From Aphodousia faecalis (lineage in GTDB: Bacteria > Pseudomonadota > Gammaproteobacteria > Burkholderiales > Burkholderiaceae_F): 64,000 nucleotides of DNA. The DNA is taken from assembly GCA_018712705.1 (NCBI GenBank), contig DVGM01000033.1:1-64000 (forward strand). The letters are read 5' to 3'. Both the position numbers and the translations under genes were made by a program. Position 1 is the first letter of the stretch; the number at the start of each line of letters is the position of its first letter. A model generated the notes under the pieces. The model was not told where the DNA came from, ran no database searches, and worked only from the letters and a program-made list of their open reading frames with translations. This document shows positions 25,012 to 35,103 of the stretch, piece by piece.

Positions 25012-27080
25012 ATGCAAAACGATCCTCTGATCAGCATCCGGAACTTACACGTATCGTTCGGTTCCGTAGAAGTACTTCACGGAATCGATCTCGACATTGA
25101 GCAGGGTGTCATTCATGCCTTAATCGGCGAATCTGGTTCTGGCAAAAGTGTGTTAGCACGATCCATCTTAGGTCTTGCCGGCAATAACTGTCGCATCAAC
25201 GGCAGCATTCAATTTCAAGGTAAAGAGCTTCTGACACTTTCTGCTGAAGAGTACAGAAAGTTAAGAGGAGCCGAAATAGCCATGGTGGTGCAAGATGCCA
25301 TGAGCGCCTTAAACCCCATGAGAACAATTGGGCACCAATTGATGGAAACCATTGCCTGTCGCCATCCCAATTACCGTGATCACAATACGGCAACCGTACT
25401 GGCCACCCATAAGCACGACCTACACGATATTGCCTTGGAACTTTTAAAAACCGTTGGCATTACGGCGCCAGAAAAGCGTATGACTTCGTATGCCCATCAA
25501 CTCTCAGGTGGTATGCGTCAGCGCATCATGATCGCACTGGCCTTGGTGGGATCGCCTAAGTTGCTATTGGCCGATGAACCGACAACGGCATTAGATGTAG
25601 TAGTACAGCGTGAGCTCTTGCAAGAGTTGCGAGAAACTATCCGCAAATTAAACATGTCCATGCTTCTGGTCACTCATGACCTGCATTTGGCTCACGATAT
25701 AGCCGATAAAGTCTCTGTCATGTATGCAGGTTATCTGCTCGAAGAGGGACCTGTCGCTAAGGTTCTCCCCAATCCGTCGCACCCATATACTGAGGGACTT
25801 CTGGATGCGATGCCCGATATGACAAGCGTCAAGGGCACGCTTAAACCGATCCCCGGCGAAATTCCTCCTCCGGACAAACTTGGTAGTGGCTGCCCCTTTG
25901 CCAGTCGTTGTGGCAAAGTCTGCGATTCCTGTCATCAAACGCTTACTCCATTGACAGAGATTGACGCTTCCGTTCATTGGCGTTCCCGTTGCACTAAGGC
26001 TCACGAAGCACCCGTTAGTGAACAGCAAACGGGGCTTCAGCAAGTTACCGATATGATGAAGTCGATTGTCAATATGGAACAAACCGACTTCCCAACATTA
26101 GTCAACGCGCAAATCAAGCGTCACTGCTACTACACCCGTCAAGGCTTACTAGGACGTAAAAAACCTTGGGATGTACTGCAAGATATTGACGTGCAGATTG
26201 AACACGGTGAGATTCTTGGTCTAGTCGGTGAATCCGGTTGCGGCAAATCAACTCTGCCCGCTTATTGTTAGGTCACCAAAAGCCTACCCAGGGCATCGTT
26301 CTTTTCAAAGATCAACCGATTCCGGAACCCCGAAGCAAGCCGTGGCGTGCTCAACGAGCCGCTATGCAAATGATCTATCAAGATCCTTACGGCTGTTTTG
26401 ACGCTCGAATGCCTGTCATTGAACAGGTTGCCGAGCCTCTAATGGTTCATAAACATCTGTCTAAAGAAAGCGCTTTTGAGCGAGCCGCTGCTGTCTTAAA
26501 AGCGGTAGGGATGCCCGCTCACCACATGAATAAATTGCCTGTTGTCATGTCGGGCGGTCAACTTCAACGCGCGGCCATCGCACGCGCCGTGGCTTTGGAA
26601 CCGGCTTTATTGGTTTGTGATGAGCCCGTCGCATCGCTTGACGTTTCTATTCAAGCTCAGGTTTTGGAGCTTTTGTACAACTTAAGAAACGCAAGCCACA
26701 TGTCCATGCTCTTTGTGTCGCACAACTTAAATGTGGTTCGATACATTTGTGACCGCGTTGTGGTGATGTACCTCGGCCGTATTGTGGAATCCGGTGATGT
26801 GGATGAAATCTTTAAACATCCCAAGCATCCTTACACCCAGCTTCTGATGGCCAGTACCCCCGGAGCAGACGCTCGCGTCATTCGTTTTTACCCGAAAGGC
26901 TCGATGCCAAGCCCTATTGACCGTCCTAAGGGATGCGTCTTTGCCAATCGTTGTCCGGTCGCCACGACACGCTGTCATTTAGAAGTCCCGGCACTTACAA
27001 AACTTTCTGATAACCATGCCTGTGCGTGCTTTGAACAAAAAGCCTTTGAAGCTCTTCAGGCCTCCGAAGGAGAAGCGTGA
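25012..27080 (+). pseudogene. Fused double-ATPase ABC protein (DppD-DppF type), frameshifted
   Basis: One gene encodes two ABC ATPase domains in tandem, as in GsiA or YejF. Domain 1 (25012 onward): Walker A GESGSGKSV, signature LSGGMRQR, Walker B LLLADEPTTALD, then an oligopeptide-transporter C-terminal motif GCPFASRC. Domain 2: Walker A GESGCGKST at 26228-26255, where the frame is lost. It reads LPAYC and stops at 26271, while the -1 frame continues ARLLLGHQKPTQG to 27080 with MIYQDPYG, signature MSGGQLQR and Walker B LLVCDEPVASLD. One base is missing near 26254-26260, probably a G before the C-run. No slippery heptamer is present. Real mutation or sequence error; domain 1 could still be made. 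Confidence 0.88.
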
Positions 27081-28003
27081 TGGTAGCGCTTGTTCTGCGT
27101 ATCGTGTTTCGCTCGCTTGTGACACTATTTTTGCTCACCGCTTGCGTCTTTTTCGCCCTTCATCTAACCGGCGACCCTGCCCGTATTATGCTGGGGGACG
27201 GAGCCGACGCGACTGCATTGGCAGCTTTCCGTGCCCAATGGGGTCTTGATAAACCGCTGTGGGAACAATTTCTTGTTTATCTGCAGAAATTCATCACTCT
27301 TGACATGGGGACAAGTTACTTAACCGGGTTACCTGTCAAAGAGGTGTTTCTAAATGCCTTCTGGCCAACGTTGGACTTAATGATTCCGACTGCTATCGTG
27401 ACCCTTTTATTCGGAATTCCTGCCGGCGTTATCGCGGCCCTGCACCGTAACACGGCTTTAGATAAAACCATGATGTTTGTGTCGGTTTTCGGCTATGCGG
27501 TACCGAACTTCTTCATGGGTGTTTTGCTGCTTTTAATCTTTTCAATTTGGTTAGGTTGGCTGCCTTCCTACGGTAACGCAACCGGCTGGCACTACATTAT
27601 GCCCATCATCACCATGGCGACGTCAGAAGCCGCTATTTTTTCTCGTTACGCCAGAAGCGCCATGATCGATGCGATGCGCCTGCCTTGCGTAAAAGCCGCT
27701 CGCATGAGGGGGCTGCCGGATCGGCGGGTCATTTGGTTACATGCCCTACCCAATGCCATGCTTTCCATTCTGACAATTATGGGCTTTTTCTTGGGTACTT
27801 TAGTGGCCGGCGCCGTGATCACTGAAAATGTCTTCTCTTGGCCTGGTGTTGGCAAACTTTTGGTGCAGTCTGTTGCCAACCGTGATATCCCTGTCGTTCA
27901 ACTGATTGTATTGGCTACAGGCGCCTCACTCATTATTGCCAACCTCGCGATGGACTTACTGGCCCTAGTTGTGAATCCTCGCTTGCGTAAGAGCAACAAT
28001 TAA
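27080..28003 (+). CDS. ABC transporter permease, DppB type
   Basis: 307-aa inner-membrane permease with six predicted helices. ATG 27080 overlaps the ATPase stop codon; AAGGAG lies 7 nt upstream. The coupling loop AARMRGLPDRRVIWLHALPN is the EAA-like motif that contacts the ATPase. Partner of the next gene in a heterodimeric channel. Confidence 0.9.
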   Translation: MVALVLRIVFRSLVTLFLLTACVFFALHLTGDPARIMLGDGADATALAAFRAQWGLDKPLWEQFLVYLQKFITLDMGTSYLTGLPVKEVFLNAFWPTLDLMIPTAIVTLLFGIPAGVIAALHRNTALDKTMMFVSVFGYAVPNFFMGVLLLLIFSIWLGWLPSYGNATGWHYIMPIITMATSEAAIFSRYARSAMIDAMRLPCVKAARMRGLPDRRVIWLHALPNAMLSILTIMGFFLGTLVAGAVITENVFSWPGVGKLLVQSVANRDIPVVQLIVLATGASLIIANLAMDLLALVVNPRLRKSNN

Positions 28004-28018
28004 CGGAGTACGAGACAA

Positions 28019-28858
28019 ATGGCTCAATTTATTAATGTACAGAAGAAAAGCTCGGATGTTCTGGTCTATTGCAGTGCCGGGTTGCTTTTCATATTTTTCA
28101 CATTCGGTGTTTTAGCTCCGTGGATTGCCCCCTATGACCTGGAACAAATGGATTTAGGCTCTCGCCTAACAATGCCTTTTACCAGTTTCGCTCACATCCT
28201 CGGAACGGATGAATTAGGTCGGGATGTTTTCTCTCGTTTAGTTTACTCGCTCAGACTATCGTTCCTATTGGCAATTGCCGGAACGATTCTCGGTGCGATA
28301 ATCGGTACAACACTGGGTTTCTTGGCAGCCCGCTTTGGCGGTATCGTTGACGACGTACTCAACGCTGCTGTGGATTTCACTGCCTCTTTACCCTTTATCA
28401 TTCTTGCCTTAACCATCTTGGCATTCTTGGGTACCAACGTTACAGTCATCGTAGTCATTATGGCTGTTTATGGATGGGATCGTTACGCCCGCCTGACCCG
28501 TAATCTTGCTCGTTCTGCTTACACAGAAGGCTATGCGAATGCGCTTGAAGGCTTAGGGATTCCAACCTGGCGTATTGCCATTCGTCACATCCTGCCCAAT
28601 ATTGCTTCAGCTCTTGTCGTCAATATGACTCTGAACTTTCCGGGAATGATTTTGCTGGAAACATCACTATCCTTTTTGGGCGTAGGTGTGCAGCCCCCTA
28701 TGAGCTCTTTAGGCACAATGCTTGGTTTTGGTCGTGACTACCTTACAACCGCTTGGTGGATTGCTGTTATTCCTGATGTTGTCATTGTCCTTTCCACGCT
28801 CTCAATGTCCATTTTGGGCGATTTTGTACAACAAAAATTAGAACCGCAAGGCAGATAA
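28019..28858 (+). CDS. ABC transporter permease, DppC type
   Basis: 279-aa permease. An N-terminal helix with TLGFLAA and the extracytoplasmic LGTDELGRDVFSRL motif identify the DppC/OppC family. The coupling loop ALEGLGIPTWRIAIRHILPN is intact. Starts 15 nt after the DppB-like gene. Confidence 0.9.
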   Translation: MAQFINVQKKSSDVLVYCSAGLLFIFFTFGVLAPWIAPYDLEQMDLGSRLTMPFTSFAHILGTDELGRDVFSRLVYSLRLSFLLAIAGTILGAIIGTTLGFLAARFGGIVDDVLNAAVDFTASLPFIILALTILAFLGTNVTVIVVIMAVYGWDRYARLTRNLARSAYTEGYANALEGLGIPTWRIAIRHILPNIASALVVNMTLNFPGMILLETSLSFLGVGVQPPMSSLGTMLGFGRDYLTTAWWIAVIPDVVIVLSTLSMSILGDFVQQKLEPQGR

Positions 28859-28860
28859 AT

Positions 28861-30396
28861 ATGACTGAAAAACAAACTCGATTCGTCATCGTTGGCTTCG
28901 ATGGCTTACGTCCTGACTGTATTGATGAAGACATGCCAACTCTTTCGGCATTTATTGCTCAATCACACCGTTGGAATCGTTATTTAGCCACTTTCCCAAC
29001 CGAGACCTATGTTAATCATCCGAGCATTTTCTCCGGTTTTCGTCCTAATCGACACGGTATCATCGCAAATGCCTTTTTTAATCGAGAAATGCCTTCGGAA
29101 AAAAGTGTTTTCGTTGGCTCTAGTGTTTCCAGCATTGAAACACAAGACGCTGCAGTCGACTTAATTCAAGTCCCCACACTAGGGGATCGATTGGGACTAG
29201 CCGGTAAAACATTGCGGGTTATTTGCGCGAATTCCTCAGGCAGCACTCGTCTGCAGCATATTCACGCAGATCGTTACAGTGGTCACTTAAACTGTTGTGT
29301 ACACGATATCGGACTCACACTGCCCGCATCAGAACGTGAAGCCCTTCGTGCGAAATGGGGCAACGGCGTTGCACTGAAGTTCCCAGACTTTGACGGAACA
29401 AAACTTGTTGCTGACCTATTCTTTGACTACGAATTACCTCGCGGTTTAGGCGATGTCACCATTCTTTGGATTGGTGAACCTGACCATTCAAGCCACGAAT
29501 TCGGGATATTTAATGACAAAACTCGTCAAGCCAGAAAAGCGGCTGATGATGCTTTTAAGCGTGTTTTAGATTGGTGGACAACAGAAGGAGAAAAAGAAGG
29601 TGTTCAACTCGCTGTTATGTCAGACCACGGACACGGAACAGTCTGTGCCCACTATGACTTAAAGGGCAAGTTGATCGAAAAGGGTTGGAAAGTTTTATCT
29701 GGTAAAGATCTTCAGAATGGACTTAAACCTCAAGACAACGATATAGTCATGATTGGTGACTATACGTTGGGACTTTGGTTAACTCATCCTACTGAAAACA
29801 ATTTACTGCGACTTCGGGATGAATTAATGAGTATCGAAGAAGTGGGCATGATATTCTCACAACCCAAAATCGGCAGCAGCGATAATGACGTAGAAGGGCG
29901 CGTAAAAGGCACTTTTTCCGAAGCTCTCATTTCCTCCGATCACGCCAGAGGCCCCGATCTTCGAGTGACTATGCGAAATAATCCTCGAACAGGACGACTC
30001 GTTATGGGCGCTTCGCTGGAAATCGGGGCTGGCAACCACGGTGGTCTTTTACCCGTAGAAATTAACAGTCTTTTAGCTGTCCAAGGCGACCAATTTCAAG
30101 CACCGGAAGCAGTACACACAGAACCGGCCGGACATGACGATTTCGCTTTAACCGTAATGACACTAATGGGATTATTAGGAAATGAGTCTGCTCTTTCCCC
30201 TATGCCTTCAGCACGCTTGCTGACCGAAGCTATCGGCGGGAGAGAAAAAGTGAATTGTGAAGAAGAAATTCTCACTCTCCAAGAAGGAAAATTTATGCAG
30301 TATATCCAGCGTGTACGATTCGGTAATCACGTCTATGTTACCGAGGGAGCAAGAGCGGGTACTTGCAATATTGAGGCTTTAAATCAATCGGAGTAA
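28861..30396 (+). CDS. Cytoplasmic type I phosphodiesterase (alkaline phosphatase superfamily)
   Basis: 511-aa enzyme of the nucleotide pyrophosphatase/phosphodiesterase branch. Metal ligand Asp14 (VIVGFDGLRPD), nucleophile Thr47 in TFPTETYVNHPS, GEPDHSSHEFG, and SDHGHGT complete the bimetal site; a late GNHGG supplies the last histidine. There is no signal peptide, so it would act on phosphodiesters or pyrophosphates inside the cell. It starts 2 nt after the permease gene and precedes serB, so the substrate is probably what the importer brings in. Identity of that substrate is unknown. Confidence 0.82.
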   Translation: MTEKQTRFVIVGFDGLRPDCIDEDMPTLSAFIAQSHRWNRYLATFPTETYVNHPSIFSGFRPNRHGIIANAFFNREMPSEKSVFVGSSVSSIETQDAAVDLIQVPTLGDRLGLAGKTLRVICANSSGSTRLQHIHADRYSGHLNCCVHDIGLTLPASEREALRAKWGNGVALKFPDFDGTKLVADLFFDYELPRGLGDVTILWIGEPDHSSHEFGIFNDKTRQARKAADDAFKRVLDWWTTEGEKEGVQLAVMSDHGHGTVCAHYDLKGKLIEKGWKVLSGKDLQNGLKPQDNDIVMIGDYTLGLWLTHPTENNLLRLRDELMSIEEVGMIFSQPKIGSSDNDVEGRVKGTFSEALISSDHARGPDLRVTMRNNPRTGRLVMGASLEIGAGNHGGLLPVEINSLLAVQGDQFQAPEAVHTEPAGHDDFALTVMTLMGLLGNESALSPMPSARLLTEAIGGREKVNCEEEILTLQEGKFMQYIQRVRFGNHVYVTEGARAGTCNIEALNQSE

Positions 30397-30402
30397 TCAA
30401 CG

Positions 30403-31257
30403 ATGGATATTGTTATTCAAGGAGCAGGGGCTGAGGCCTTTGCTGAAAAACTTAATCTTAGAAATATTTGGATTAAACCGGATGCAGTCCGTGTCAATGA
30501 AGCCGACAGCACCTTAACTCAAGAATTAGTAGAACAGGCAACTAAACAAGGTTTTGATGTTAATTGTGTGCCTAATGGCCTCAGCATCAAAAACTTTGGC
30601 TTACTTGCGCTTGATATGGATAGCACACTCATTGAGCTTGAATGCATTGATGATATTGCCTGGCAGTGCGGCGTTGGCGAAGAAGTAGCCCGTATGACTG
30701 AAATCGCCATGCAAGGTCATATGCCTTTTGCCGAATACTTGAGAGAACGCGTAAAACTGTTTAAAGGTCATCCGGCCCACTACGTGGAAGTCACGGCCTC
30801 TCATGCCAAATTAATGCCGGGTGCCACTGAGTTAATCAACTTTGCAAAAGAGCACGGTCTTAAAACTTATATTCTTTCCGGAGGCTTTGACACGATCGCC
30901 AAGGTTGTGTGTGAAGAGCTCGGAATGACCGGCTACCTTTGCAATCGATTGATTGAGAAAGACGGCGTGCTCACAGGAGAAACCACGGGCCCCGGAGGCG
31001 GTGAAATTTTAGACGCCGATGGTAAGCGCCGCGCTTTGGATATGCTATGCATGCTTTATGGCTTACACCATTCACAAGCCATTGCCGGAGGCGATGGTGC
31101 CAATGATCTAGAAATGATCAAAACAGCCGGCCTGGGCTTTGCCTATCACGGTAAACCGATTGTGGCCGCCAGTGCGCCGTATCGTGTCAATCACGGAGGT
31201 CTTGACGTTGTCATTAACCTCTTTATCGAAGCTTGGGATAAGGCCAAAAAGCTCTAA
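30403..31257 (+). CDS. serB: Phosphoserine phosphatase
   Basis: 284-aa HAD phosphatase, final step of serine synthesis. The DxDST motif is D71-M-D73-S-T (LLALDMDSTLIELECIDD), followed by the SerB cap, ILSGGF and GDGANDLEM. The C-terminal SerB catalytic domain is complete. It is the last gene of the ABC-phosphodiesterase run (6 nt gap). In that place it might also dephosphorylate a product of the phosphodiesterase; the standard SerB role is still most likely. Confidence 0.9.
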   Translation: MDIVIQGAGAEAFAEKLNLRNIWIKPDAVRVNEADSTLTQELVEQATKQGFDVNCVPNGLSIKNFGLLALDMDSTLIELECIDDIAWQCGVGEEVARMTEIAMQGHMPFAEYLRERVKLFKGHPAHYVEVTASHAKLMPGATELINFAKEHGLKTYILSGGFDTIAKVVCEELGMTGYLCNRLIEKDGVLTGETTGPGGGEILDADGKRRALDMLCMLYGLHHSQAIAGGDGANDLEMIKTAGLGFAYHGKPIVAASAPYRVNHGGLDVVINLFIEAWDKAKKL

Positions 31258-31279
31258 GGCTACGGTTTTCAAGTGTTTA

Positions 31280-31309
31280 AAGGCTTCCAGATACTAAGGA
31301 AGCCTTTTT
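31280..31309 (+). terminator. Terminator after serB
   Basis: 9-bp stem AAGGCTTCC / GGAAGCCTT followed by T-run. Confidence 0.9.
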
Positions 31310-31714
31310 CTTTTGACTCGCATCAAAATTTATTTTTGTCGACAGTCTTGTCTATTTTTCAGAAAATACAGCAAACTTTTTCTAATTCATTGTTTTATAA
31401 GAAATTATAATTTAAAACATTCTTGTAATGGACTAAGTGATTTCACTGTTATCGCTGCTTTTTATCTAACACTTTTTACCCATTTCTAACTCAAAATAAC
31501 TAGAGAAAAAAACTTATTCAACCTTTCCAAAAACATGCGCTCCCACTACTTATCTTCTTGAATTTCAAACATTATTAATTTTGCCGACCATTTATTCGTA
31601 ATAATCGTCTATTTCATCAATATTCTTTTTATCTTTCAATGTGTTAACACCTTGTTGATCAAAAACCGTCCGCATACACTGTCGGGAAATCGACTTTTAT
31701 GTTTGGAGTTCATC
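31310..31714. other. AT-rich intergenic region
   Basis: About 400 nt with no convincing gene on either strand. It is AT-rich and must hold the promoter of the next binding-protein gene. A small GTCG/CGAC hairpin lies near 31680, and GGAG before ATG 31715 is the ribosome site. No consensus promoter stood out by eye. Confidence 0.5.
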
Positions 31715-32470
31715 ATGAAAAAAATTTTATTAAGCGCTCTCTTAAGTTCCATGATTGCCAGTGGTTCTGCCATGGCCGGTACACTTTTGGTCGGCACTGA
31801 TGCTGGACTCGCTCCTTTTGAATTTAAAGATCCGAAAACCAACGAAATTGTCGGGTTTGATATCGATCTGATTAATGCTATTGCCAAAGCGGTGGGCGAT
31901 GAAGCCAAAATCCAGAACATGCAATTTGCGGGATTAATCCCCGCTCTGCAAAGTAACATGGTTGATGTCGGTGCAGCAGCCATTACCATTACGCCAGAAC
32001 GGCAAAAACAAGTGCTTTTTACCGATCCCTACTACGATGTCGGCTTAGTCATGGTCATTCAAAAGAAAAATGCCGACAAGTTTAAAACTTTAAAAGACAT
32101 GGAAGGCAAACGTATCTGCGCTCAAATTGGCTCAACTGGCTCTATTTTGGCCTCAACTGTCAAAAACGCCACCGTTGCCAATTTCGATCAAATCGGCGAA
32201 GCTTTCATGGAATTAAAAATGAACGGGTGCGACTCCGTCATGGTTGATAAGACAGTGACTCTGTACTACTTAACTAAGCATAACGATGAAGACATTATGA
32301 TGGTTCCGCACATCTATAACCCCAAACAAAACGGATTTGCCGTCGCCAAAAACAACAAAGCTTTGCTTGAAAAATTGAATAAAGGCCTAAAAATCATTAA
32401 GGAAAATGGTGAATACGACAAAATCTACGAAAAATGGTTAGGTAAAAAACCTCAAGCCTCTCAACAATAG
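31715..32470 (+). CDS. Amino-acid ABC transporter substrate-binding protein (SBP_bac_3)
   Basis: 251-aa periplasmic protein with a signal peptide (MKKILLSALLSSMIASGSAMA) after GGAG. SBP_bac_3 family motifs are seen: VGTDAGLAPFEFKD, GFDIDLINAIAK and KRICAQIGSTGS. It would bind a polar or charged amino acid, or an acylated one. No permease or ATPase gene is next to it, so it must work with a transporter encoded elsewhere. The next gene, an M20 amidohydrolase, hints at N-acyl-amino acids as ligand. Confidence 0.88.
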   Translation: MKKILLSALLSSMIASGSAMAGTLLVGTDAGLAPFEFKDPKTNEIVGFDIDLINAIAKAVGDEAKIQNMQFAGLIPALQSNMVDVGAAAITITPERQKQVLFTDPYYDVGLVMVIQKKNADKFKTLKDMEGKRICAQIGSTGSILASTVKNATVANFDQIGEAFMELKMNGCDSVMVDKTVTLYYLTKHNDEDIMMVPHIYNPKQNGFAVAKNNKALLEKLNKGLKIIKENGEYDKIYEKWLGKKPQASQQ

Positions 32471-32482
32471 CACTCAATCATT

Positions 32483-32514
32483 AAGCCTCAAAATCCATTT
32501 TTGAGGCTTCTTTT
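32483..32514 (+). terminator. Terminator after the orphan binding-protein gene
   Basis: 11-bp stem AAGCCTCAAAA / TTTTGAGGCTT with loop TCCA and following T-rich stretch. Confidence 0.85.
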
Positions 32515-32537
32515 GTTGTTATTTTCGTGCAATTATC

Positions 32538-33722
32538 ATGAAATTAATTAAACGTATTGAAGAATTAACACCGGAATTTACCGCCATAAGACGTGATTTT
32601 CATAAATACCCCGAAGTCGGTCATCAGGAGAATGTAACCGCTGAAAAAATTGCCAATTATCTTCGTCAATGGGGTTATCAGGTTCATACGAAAATTGCCG
32701 GTACCGGTGTCGTAGCTCTTTTAAAATGCGGAGACTCATCCAAGTGCCTTTCTATTCGGGCGGATATGGATGCATTGCCGATTGAAGAAGCTAATTGTTT
32801 TGCTCATGCTTCCGTCAATAAGGGGGTGATGCATGCTTGTGGTCATGACGGCCATATGACGATGGCTCTTTTAGCCGCCAGATATCTTGCTGAGACCCAA
32901 CACTTCAACGGTACGGTTCAATTTATTTTTCAGCCCTGTGAAGAACAAGACGGAGGAGCCAGTGATATGGTCAATGACGGTCTGTTTGAGCGATTCCCGA
33001 CAGACTGCATGATTGCCTGCCATAATTGGCCGGACGTTCCTCAAGGAAAAATTGCCCTCAATAGGCAAACCATAATGGCCAGCTGCAATGCTTTCAGAAT
33101 CCTTGTCCGAGGTCGCGGAGCCCACGGCGCCATGCCCGATAACGGGATTGATCCCCTTTTTGTCGCCGTCCAAATTGCCAATAGCCTTCAAGGAATCATC
33201 ACCCGTATAAAGCGTCCTATTGATCCAGCTGTGCTATCCATTTGCAAAATCACTGCCGGGGAAACTTATAACGTTATTGCTGATACGGCTGAAATTGAAG
33301 GAACGGTAAGAACCTTTTCAGAAGATGTGACAAACCTTATTGCCGATCATATGCAAAAGATTGCTTCACATGTAGCCTGTGCGTTCGGCGCGACGGCCGA
33401 AGTCAACTTCATCCGTCAAGTACCACCCGTAACGAATAACCCTCAATGGGTCGATCAAATACAAAACGCCGCGACAGAGGTATTAGGTCAAGAGGCGGTC
33501 CTTATACAAGAGCCGGTTATGCCCTCTGAGGATTTTGGTGTATTTCTAAAACACTGCCCTGGCGCACTCTTTTTTATCGGTAACGGCGAGGGCAAACACA
33601 GACAAGAGGGACATGGCCCCGGTCCCTGCGCCCTTCACAATCCGTCTTATGATTTCAACGACGCCATTCTGCCTGTGGGAGCCAGTATTTTTGCCCGAAT
33701 CGCAGAAAACTATCTTTCCTAA
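32538..33722 (+). CDS. M20D amidohydrolase (N-acyl-amino acid / hippurate hydrolase type)
   Basis: 394-aa cytosolic metal-dependent amidohydrolase. Key M20D motifs: RRDFHKYPEVGHQE at the N-terminus, RADMDALPI, MHACGHDGHM (metal-binding Cys-His), QPCEEQDGGA, and HNPSYDFND near the end. Relatives hydrolyse hippurate, N-acetyl-amino acids or p-aminobenzoyl-glutamate. The E in QPCEEQ is in the usual catalytic place. Convergent with a paralogue, the stop codons 4 nt apart. Confidence 0.88.
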   Translation: MKLIKRIEELTPEFTAIRRDFHKYPEVGHQENVTAEKIANYLRQWGYQVHTKIAGTGVVALLKCGDSSKCLSIRADMDALPIEEANCFAHASVNKGVMHACGHDGHMTMALLAARYLAETQHFNGTVQFIFQPCEEQDGGASDMVNDGLFERFPTDCMIACHNWPDVPQGKIALNRQTIMASCNAFRILVRGRGAHGAMPDNGIDPLFVAVQIANSLQGIITRIKRPIDPAVLSICKITAGETYNVIADTAEIEGTVRTFSEDVTNLIADHMQKIASHVACAFGATAEVNFIRQVPPVTNNPQWVDQIQNAATEVLGQEAVLIQEPVMPSEDFGVFLKHCPGALFFIGNGEGKHRQEGHGPGPCALHNPSYDFNDAILPVGASIFARIAENYLS

Positions 33723-33726
33723 AGTG

Positions 33727-34923
33727 TTAGGCGTTAACCGCCTTTAAGCGGTTTAAAGCAATAAGAACCATCAATGTTGAGCCGTAGAGAGTCGCCTCGT
33801 CATTGAAATCAAACTCACACTCATGAAGACTGGCCGTGTGCTTCGGATCTCGAATTCCTAAACGGAACAAACAACCGGGGCACACTTGAGTCATAAAGGC
33901 AAAATCTTCCGCTGTCATCTGTTGGGAAGCGGGCTTTAAGCCCTCCTCTCCCAACCAATTCCGAACAATCTCCTTAACGGCTAATGCTTGTTGTTCATGA
34001 TTTAAAAGGGCTGGATATAAGCGCGTGTAGTGACACTGAGCCCGGGCTCCGTAGGCACTCGCAACACCTTCAGCAATTTCACCCAAACGCTGTTGCACCC
34101 GATCCTGAACATCAGGCTCAAAACTTCTGCAGGTGCCAATCAGTTTGGCTGTTTGAGGCAGAACACTGGATCCGTTTTCATCACCCGCTAAAATCGCTCC
34201 AAAACTGACGACCGCACCTTGCAACGGATTAACGTTGCGGCTCACAATAGACTGAGCGCTAACAACAATTTGTGAAGCTACCAACACACTGTCAACGGCC
34301 ACTTGCGGTTTCGCCCCATGTCCTCCCCGACCGGTAACATCAATGGTGAAAATATCCGCGGCCGCCATGATATACCCCGGATCAATGCCTATCTGCCCAA
34401 CATCAAGCGTGGGCTCACAATGGGTAGCATAGATTTCCGCAATCGGAAACTTTTCAAATAAGCCGTTTTCTACCATTAAGCGGGCGCCCGCATAACCCTC
34501 TTCTCCCGGCTGGAAAATAACGGCAACACTGCCTTCAAAATCTCTGTGTGATGCAAGGAAACGACATGCGCCCAAAGCGACAGTCATATGCCCATCATGT
34601 CCGCATGAGTGAGCACGTTTTTCATTAACTGAGGCGTACTCGGCCCCACTTTGCTCCAATAAGGGCAAGGCATCCATATCTGCCCTCAATCCAATCCAGT
34701 TATCGCTTTTCTTTTTCCCATGAATGACGGCGACCAACGCGGAAGAACCAAACCCTTTATGGATTTCATCTACGCCATAAGAACGTAACTCTTTTTCAAT
34801 AAAGGCCGACGTTTCCGGCAATTGAAGACCGATCTCAGGATGTTGATGCAAATGGTGACGACAAGCATTTAATTGCGCCGACTTTTCCGATAAAAATTGT
34901 TGGATCTCTTGAGCACTGTACAT
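33727..34923 (-). CDS. M20D amidohydrolase, second copy
   Basis: 398-aa paralogue of the convergent gene. Motifs LHQHPEIGLQLPET, RADMDALPLLEQ, HSCGHDGHM, QPGEEGYAGAR and HECEFDFND are intact. It diverges clearly from its neighbour (by eye, well under half identical), so this is an old pair, not a recent duplication. Divergently arranged to ridA over a 252-nt region with two inverted repeats. Substrates probably N-acyl-amino acids. Confidence 0.88.
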   Translation of the reverse strand: MYSAQEIQQFLSEKSAQLNACRHHLHQHPEIGLQLPETSAFIEKELRSYGVDEIHKGFGSSALVAVIHGKKKSDNWIGLRADMDALPLLEQSGAEYASVNEKRAHSCGHDGHMTVALGACRFLASHRDFEGSVAVIFQPGEEGYAGARLMVENGLFEKFPIAEIYATHCEPTLDVGQIGIDPGYIMAAADIFTIDVTGRGGHGAKPQVAVDSVLVASQIVVSAQSIVSRNVNPLQGAVVSFGAILAGDENGSSVLPQTAKLIGTCRSFEPDVQDRVQQRLGEIAEGVASAYGARAQCHYTRLYPALLNHEQQALAVKEIVRNWLGEEGLKPASQQMTAEDFAFMTQVCPGCLFRLGIRDPKHTASLHECEFDFNDEATLYGSTLMVLIALNRLKAVNA

Positions 34924-35005
34924 TTCTGTTTCTCCTGATAAGGACTAGAAAACAATCTTAAGCGCAATGATTTCATTGTGTTTTAAAAAATCTCACAGGC
35001 GTAAG

Positions 35006-35031
35006 AACTTATCCTTAGCGATAAGTTTTTT
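35006..35031. promoter_or_regulatory. Inverted repeat in the M20D-ridA divergent region
   Basis: AACTTATC-CTTAGC-GATAAGTT is a perfect 8-bp inverted repeat followed by a T-run. It could be an operator or, on the + strand, a leader terminator. Confidence 0.45.
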
Positions 35032-35103
35032 AATACGTATGCTTCTGACATTTCCTAAAGTGGTGTCTTCTTAAATGCTTCGGCTGTAAAAATGGGGAAA
35101 ATG

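Noticed and set aside
26245..26275. Programmed frameshift in the ABC ATPase gene
   Set aside because: No X-XXY-YYZ slippery heptamer or downstream structure is visible at the shift point, and the shift falls in an invariant motif where no function for early termination is known.
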